Assembly: GCA_041690255.1 (NCBI GenBank)
Contig: JAWLHU010000012.1
Coordinates: 185,168-249,167 of the forward strand
Origin: JAWLHU01 sp041690255
GTDB lineage: Bacteria; Bacillota; Sulfobacillia; Symbiobacteriales; Symbiobacteriaceae
Direction of reading: 5' to 3'
Length of the DNA stretch: 64,000 nt
Shown here: piece by piece, positions 59,894 to 64,000 of the stretch
Position numbering within the stretch: position 1 is the first letter of the stretch
Layout: the number at the start of each line of letters is the position of its first letter
Notes under the pieces: generated by a model
Seen by the model: the letters and a program-made list of their open reading frames with translations, nothing else
What the model was told of the DNA's origin: nothing
The model's database searches: none
Translations under genes and position numbers: made by a program

Positions 59894-59996
59894 AGCCCGG
59901 GAGGTTTTCCTGCTTTCGGGCTCGTGTTTCCCCTATTGCGTTGTCATCACGGTAATCTGCTCGACATGGCCGTCACGCATCCCGAGCTTGAGGGTG
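59894..59996 (-). pseudogene. 3' stub of a gene cut by the IS21 element, with terminator
   Basis: The frame entering from the IS edge reads HTLKLGMRDGHVEQITVMTTQ on the minus strand and stops at TAG (59933-59935). It is followed by a hairpin AGCCCG / CGGGCT (59894-59922). The rest of the gene is missing beyond the IS, and the other IS flank belongs to an unrelated IS110 transposase. The stretch 59715-59893 shows no gene. Confidence 0.5.
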
Positions 59997-60129
59997 TGTT
60001 TGATAACCTAAAAGGGAGCCATTTTGACCGGTTTTGATCAGATGAAAAGGAGCCACCTCAAACTTCCAATCCTGTAAACTGGGTGTTGAGTGCACTACCA
60101 GATTTACAGGGGTGAAAGGAATGGTTGAG

Positions 60130-61623
60130 ATGGCCCAAGTTGAGCGTATCAGATGGCTGCTTCATGTGGAAGGGAAATCGCAGCGACAGGTGGCGAAAGC
60201 ACTTGGCATCGCCCGGAAGACGGTGGCCAAGTACGCCGACCAGACCAGCGTGCCCGAGTCGAAGGCCCGGCGAACCAACACCGCGTCCATCCTGACGCCA
60301 GAGATCAAGACGGAGATCGAGCGGCTCCTGGCCCAGAATGAGACGCTGCCCAGAAAGCAGCGGTGGATCGGCCGGACCATCTACGAGCACCTGAGGACCG
60401 TGGGGTATCGCGGGAGCGAGCCTTCTGTGCGGCGCCATGTGGCCAAAGCCCGCAGGGAGAAGCGAAACCGGCCGGCGTTTGTCCCCCTGGTGTACAACCC
60501 CGGGGAGGTGGCGGAGTTTGACTGGGGCGAGGCCGAGGTCGTCCTGGCCGGTAAGCGTATCAAGGTCCAACTTCTCTGCCTCAGGCTCCGTTGGAGTGGG
60601 ATGCCCTTCGTCATCTCCTACCCGAACCAGCGCCAGGAGGCCATGTTTGACGGCTTGCGGCAGGGATTCGAGGCGCTGGGCGGGACCCCTGTCCGGCAGA
60701 CCTCGGACAACCTGACCCAGGCCGTTCAGAAGATCCTGGAGGGTAGGAACCGCAAGGAGCAGGACGCCTACAGGAGCTTCCGGACGCATTACCTGATTGA
60801 CAGTAACTTCTGCAACCCCGCATCGGGAAACGAAAAAGGGTCCGTTGAGAACCTGGTGGGGTTTGCTCAGCGGAACATCATCGGTCCCCAGCTCGAAGTC
60901 CAGTCGTGGGAGCAACTGCGGGCGGTCCTCTGGGAACGGTGCCTGAAGTACGCCGAGCGAGTGCCCCGCGGCGAGACCCAGACCGTACTGGAGCGGTGGC
61001 GACAGGAACAGCGAATACTGCGCCCCCTACCGGCACGTCCCTACGACTGCTGCAAGACCGTCCTGGTGACCAGCAACAACGTCGCCTGCGTGACCTTCGA
61101 GACGTGCCGATACTCCGTCCCGGTCCGCCATGCCGGTCAGCAACTGGTCCTGCGTGCCTATTGGAACCGCGTGGATGTCGCCCACGGACTGGAACGCATC
61201 GCGTCCCATCCCCGCTGCTACGAGCGGGGATGGGATATCCTCGAACTGGACCACTACCTGGACCTCCTGCTACGGAAACCGAGGGCGCTGGACCAGGCCA
61301 GGCCCTTCCGTGCGGCTGATCTCCCCCCCGTCTACCACCGGTTCCGTGAAGAACTGCGTCAGCGTGACGCCCGGGGTGACCGGGAGTTTGTCCGAGTGCT
61401 CATGCTCCACCGGGACTTCCCCGCAGAGCGGGTGCAGGCAGCCCTGGAAGAGGCGCTGCAGCGACGTACCGTCCAGTACGAGGCCGTTTGCCAGCTCCTG
61501 CTCGGTCAGGTTCACGTGCCGCCTCTCAGTGTACAGCAAGCGGATAGGCTCCCCCAGATCCAAGTGCGGCAGCCGGCCCTTGCACTCTACGACCAGTTCC
61601 TTAAGGGAGGCGCGGTACATTGA
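60130..61623 (+). CDS. istA: IS21-family transposase IstA
   Basis: The start is the ATG at 60130, nine bases after AAAGGA; earlier in-frame GTG 60112 and ATG 60121 are less well placed. The product is about 497 residues. It has an N-terminal helix-turn-helix (KSQRQVAKALGIARKTVAKY) and an rve-type DDE catalytic domain with FDWGEAE, TSDNLTQAV and GNEKGSVENLVG. A C-terminal beta domain follows. It catalyses strand transfer with the help of IstB. The frame appears intact, so the element may be active. Confidence 0.93.
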   Translation: MAQVERIRWLLHVEGKSQRQVAKALGIARKTVAKYADQTSVPESKARRTNTASILTPEIKTEIERLLAQNETLPRKQRWIGRTIYEHLRTVGYRGSEPSVRRHVAKARREKRNRPAFVPLVYNPGEVAEFDWGEAEVVLAGKRIKVQLLCLRLRWSGMPFVISYPNQRQEAMFDGLRQGFEALGGTPVRQTSDNLTQAVQKILEGRNRKEQDAYRSFRTHYLIDSNFCNPASGNEKGSVENLVGFAQRNIIGPQLEVQSWEQLRAVLWERCLKYAERVPRGETQTVLERWRQEQRILRPLPARPYDCCKTVLVTSNNVACVTFETCRYSVPVRHAGQQLVLRAYWNRVDVAHGLERIASHPRCYERGWDILELDHYLDLLLRKPRALDQARPFRAADLPPVYHRFREELRQRDARGDREFVRVLMLHRDFPAERVQAALEEALQRRTVQYEAVCQLLLGQVHVPPLSVQQADRLPQIQVRQPALALYDQFLKGGAVH

Positions 61624-62381
61624 GCCGGGAGATGCTGCTAGACCACTACCTGAAGCGTCTGAAACTGCCCACCATGCGCCGGCTCTACAAGCAACTGGCC
61701 CGGGAGGCGGCGGACCATAACAAGACCTTCGAGGAGTACCTGCTGGCGCTCGCCGAACAGGAGGTGATCCAACGCGAGGACAACCAGCTCCGAGTCCGCC
61801 TGAAGGCTGCGGGCTTTCCCTTGCCTAAGACCTTGGAGTCCTATGACTTTTCGGTGATGCCGAACCTGAACAAGCACAAGATCCTGGCCTTGAGTCAGTG
61901 CGACTTCATCAAGGCGAAGGAGAACGTGCTGCTGGTCGGCAACAGTGGCACCGGAAAGACCCACCTGGCCACCGCACTGGGCATGTCAGCCTGCCGGCAG
62001 GGGTACCGTGTGCGGTTCTGGCGAGTCGGGCAGTTGGTGGAGGAGCTACTGGAAGCCCAACACGAGCACCGGCTAAACCGCCTGGAGAAGCAGTGGCTGC
62101 GCCTGGATCTGGCCATCCTGGACGAGCTTGACTATGTGACGATGAGCCGTACCGGCAGTGAGCTGCTGTTCCAGTTCCTCGCCGCTCGGTACGAGCGGGG
62201 GAGCCTGGTGATTACAACGAATCTGGAATTTGCGGAATGGCTACAGGTGCTTCACGACGAGAAGATGACGGCGGCTCTGGTTGACCGGGTTACGCACCGG
62301 GCACACATCCTCGATATGAACGGGGAGTCGTACCGCTTCCGAGAGAGCGTGCGCCGCCATGAGGCGACGGTGGCACCATGA
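61620..62381 (+). CDS. istB: IS21-family helper ATPase IstB
   Basis: This 253-residue AAA+ ATPase related to DnaA/DnaC has a TTG start overlapping the istA stop and GGGAGG nine bases upstream. Motifs: Walker A GNSGTGKTHLATALG and Walker B LAILDELDYV, with the N-terminal helical IstB domain (LPTMRRLYKQLAREAADHNK). IstB assembles on target DNA and licenses IstA. A GC-rich hairpin (62443-62466) follows before the right end of the element. Confidence 0.95.
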   Translation: MSREMLLDHYLKRLKLPTMRRLYKQLAREAADHNKTFEEYLLALAEQEVIQREDNQLRVRLKAAGFPLPKTLESYDFSVMPNLNKHKILALSQCDFIKAKENVLLVGNSGTGKTHLATALGMSACRQGYRVRFWRVGQLVEELLEAQHEHRLNRLEKQWLRLDLAILDELDYVTMSRTGSELLFQFLAARYERGSLVITTNLEFAEWLQVLHDEKMTAALVDRVTHRAHILDMNGESYRFRESVRRHEATVAP

Positions 62382-62584
62382 CCGGCGCAAGTACACCCAC
62401 CGGCTAGACGGCGCACTCTGTATAGAAACCCTCGTTTTACCACTTCCCTCCCCTCGGGGAGGGAAGATGCCCCTCTTGAACCATGGTAACTGGAAGCTCC
62501 AATGGAAACCGAAATGCTTCTTCTAGCTGATAGGGTGGCTCCCTTTTATTTGATCACAGTGGCCTACTTTTACTTGACCAAACA

Positions 62585-62822
62585 CATCCAGAACCCCTTC
62601 GAGGATGTTGTACACCGGTTTCCAATAGACTCCCGTACTCTCCATGGCCACGATCGTACACCCTGACTTCGCTAGCCAATCCCGCAAGACCATGAGGTCA
62701 CCCGATGTCGTTCCGAACGTTCGGGTCTCCTTTCGGAGCAATCGGCTAAGGCCTGACCACATTAGGCACGCGGTATCTTTGTGCACGTCCATACCACAAC
62801 AACACGCATGCAACACTTCCAT
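62585..62822 (-). pseudogene. IS110-family transposase, 5' fragment truncated by IS21
   Basis: The ATG at 62822 has GGGGAGG about ten bases upstream. The fragment encodes the DEDD RuvC-like N-terminus: CCCGMDVHKDTACLMW, SGDLMVLRDWLAKSGC, and MESTGVYWKPVYNILEG. The frame runs into the IS21 right end at 62584, so 80 of roughly 350-400 residues remain. No 3' part is found on the other side of the IS21 element. Confidence 0.85.
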
Positions 62823-63292
62823 CTCGATAACCTCCCCTGACAGCCACGAGGGCGCCCGGGTCCATAACGAATCTCCTTCACGTGCTCTCCTACCAGGTTG
62901 TACTAGTAGGAGGCCACAAGCGGTGCCGCCGACGAGCGCCTTGTCAGACTGCGTGACGAGCTTGAGGCACCAGTTTGCGGTCGACTTGTCGCACGTGGCC
63001 GTCACATCCAGTGTACCAAGGACTGGGCCATTTTCGTTCGCGGTGGCGGCGCCGGCGCCATGGAAGACTGCGTGCGAAGCTCGCCGGCCACCTGGACCGG
63101 CAGCACAGATACAAAAACGCGTCGCTCGTTGGGTGCCAGGGCTTTCCGGGCGCGGCGAAACATACCGGCTTCGGCGCCAGCCTGTACCATCTTTCCTTGC
63201 AAAGGGGCGGTGAAGGTTGGCGGGTCCGGTCTGTCTCTATCCCCTTGATTCGCGGTGCGGCTCGCAGGCTCCTCTCGGAGGTTGTTGGGCCG
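62823..63292. other. IS110 upstream noncoding end and undefined region
   Basis: Bases 62823-63010 lie directly upstream of the IS110 transposase start, where IS110-group elements encode their bridge RNA. Structured parts are visible (CCTACTAGTACAACCTGGTAGG near 62885-62910 contains a CCTAC/GTAGG stem). No element end can be set with confidence. Bases 63011-63292 contain a minus-strand frame (63002-63202, starting MQGKMVQAGAEAGMFRRARK) without a good ribosome binding site, which I do not call as a gene. Confidence 0.35.
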
Positions 63293-63914
63293 CTACCCAG
63301 TTGGAGCCACATCCGGTGTGGCTTCTACGGCCTGATCCGGCCAGGTCCAGGTCAGTTGCTCATGCCACGGCAGCAGGCCGATGTACTCCCACAGGCCCGG
63401 CTCCTGCGGCGGCCAGAGGATCGCCCGAATCGCGGCCACTGGCTGCGGGAAGAACCGCCGGCTGTAGCGAATGCGCGGCCCCGGCCACTCGCTCAGATGC
63501 GCCCGCTGGGCCTGCTTGCGGCGGAGCATGGTGTAGCCGATGAGATAGGCACCGGCATGCGCAGGGGCGCGCAAGGGCTGGATGTCGACCTTCCAGGAGC
63601 CCTTGGTGTGAAGGCGGCAGCGATCACTGAGCCACCGCTCCCCGCACCAGTATGTGCAGATGCGGCCGGTGGCCAGGGGTGCGCCTTCCGGTGGTGAGTT
63701 CCACCACGGCCAGGTACTCGATGGGGCCGTACTCTTGCCGGACCTCTTCGACTAGACGGCTCAGGGCTCGGGTCAGGCGCTGCGCCAGGGCCAGGGCCTG
63801 TTCCCGCATCGCTTCCTGCTGGTCAGCCAGTGCCTTCCGCCACAGCGGCAGTGGTTCTCGCAGCGTGAGCGTCACGAAGTACTCGGGCGCTGCGCCGTGC
63901 TTGTTTGTGATCAA
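63293..63914 (-). pseudogene. HUH-type replication initiator (plasmid/phage-like), frameshifted
   Basis: The minus strand first encodes a 96-residue frame (63624-63914) with EYFVTLTLREPLPL and the HUH motif PHLHILVRG. It then stops. In the next frame ERWLSDRCRLHTKGSWKVDI, DIQPLRAPAHAGAYLIGYTM and RYSRRFFPQP continue the typical rolling-circle Rep fold to a stop at 63293. A one-base shift near 63630 splits the gene. The start is unclear (TTG 63914) and overlaps iteron-like repeats. It indicates an integrated plasmid or phage replication module, now probably inactive. Confidence 0.65.
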
Positions 63915-64000
63915 CTGGAATTGGAGGTTTGGATCAACGAAAATTCCCTGGTCCGATCAACAGAAAATCCTTGCACCGATCAATTGAAATTCCCTGGTCT
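63909..64000. repeat. Four 23-bp iteron-like tandem repeats (continuing past the window)
   Basis: Units start at 63909, 63932, 63955 and 63978, each beginning GATCAA and mostly containing GAAAATTCCCTGGTCC-like sequence; the first unit, which overlaps the rep gene start, is the most diverged. The fixed 23-bp period and position upstream of a rep-like gene resemble origin iterons. Confidence 0.75.

Larger units (their letters stand above)
59997..62584 (+). mobile_element. IS21-family insertion sequence
   Basis: This is a 2588-bp element carrying istA and istB. The ends match as imperfect terminal inverted repeats: TGTTTGATAACCTAAAAG at 59997 and, read inward from 62584, TGTTTGGTCAAGTAAAAG. Each end carries a second inner repeat (AAAAGGAGCCACC at 60042 and AAAAGGGAGCCACCC inward from 62555), the multiple-repeat arrangement typical of IS21 ends. 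No target-site duplication is visible (GGGTG against TCCAG), and the two flanks belong to different genes. This suggests a deletion or rearrangement after insertion. Confidence 0.85.

Noticed and set aside
63002..63202. 66-codon minus-strand frame between the rep remnant and the IS110 fragment
   Set aside because: It lacks a usable ribosome binding site and a recognisable family, and the overlapping alternative frames look equally coding.

Overview
The window looks like chromosomal DNA from a GC-rich, endospore-forming member of the Bacillota (Firmicutes), plausibly a Symbiobacterium-like lineage. This placement is inferred. It rests on a SpoIIP orthologue, the lepA-hemW, rpsT/holA and comEC neighbourhood known from Firmicutes, strong AGGAGG-type ribosome binding sites, sigma-A promoters, frequent GTG/TTG starts, and type IV pilus genes without an outer-membrane secretin.

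Layout. 1-3.0 kb: the end of a chemoreceptor, a PilZ protein and an orphan solute-binding lipoprotein. 3.0-12.8 kb: housekeeping and sporulation genes (CYTH, PhzF-like, hemW, lepA, an XRE regulator, spoIIP, greA) and small proteins. 12.8-26 kb: a GH18 spore-type glycosidase, a TetR-controlled tautomerase/aquaporin unit, rpsT, holA, a membrane protein coupled to panC, a wrecked dsbA-like gene, a tetraheme NapC-type cytochrome, an EamA transporter, comEC with a shortened metallo-beta-lactamase domain, and a nucleotidyltransferase. 26.2-30.6 kb: a 48-residue membrane peptide gene and a potABCD polyamine transporter operon. 31.6-39.1 kb: a MoxR/DUF58/DUF4129/DUF4350 cluster with SpoIIM-like and RDD membrane proteins, containing a striking inverted and tandem repeat field.

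39.2-58.4 kb is a cyclic-di-GMP and pilus region. It has two paralogous GGDEF-EAL proteins whose GGDEF signatures are non-canonical and whose EAL residues are intact. A complete type IV pilus operon follows (pilB, pilC, four prepilin-like proteins, a fused pilM-pilN, pilO). The operon is headed by a 1326-residue SARP-type regulator with an embedded, catalytically ruined GGDEF domain, an AAA ATPase and TPR repeats. With the PilZ protein at 1.1 kb, this suggests that surface motility or adhesion is controlled by c-di-GMP turnover.

58.5-64 kb is an accessory junkyard. It holds an RHS/YD-repeat remnant with small immunity-like genes, a complete IS21-family element (istA/istB with matching ends) that abuts an IS110-family transposase remnant, and at the right edge a frameshifted HUH-type replication protein with 23-bp iteron-like repeats.

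Unusual signals include several genes whose conserved N-termini and Shine-Dalgarno sites point to an ATC start codon, a terminator-like hairpin in the greA leader, four helically phased 11-bp repeats at 4.05 kb, and a 155-bp foldback element between two identical terminators at 46 kb.
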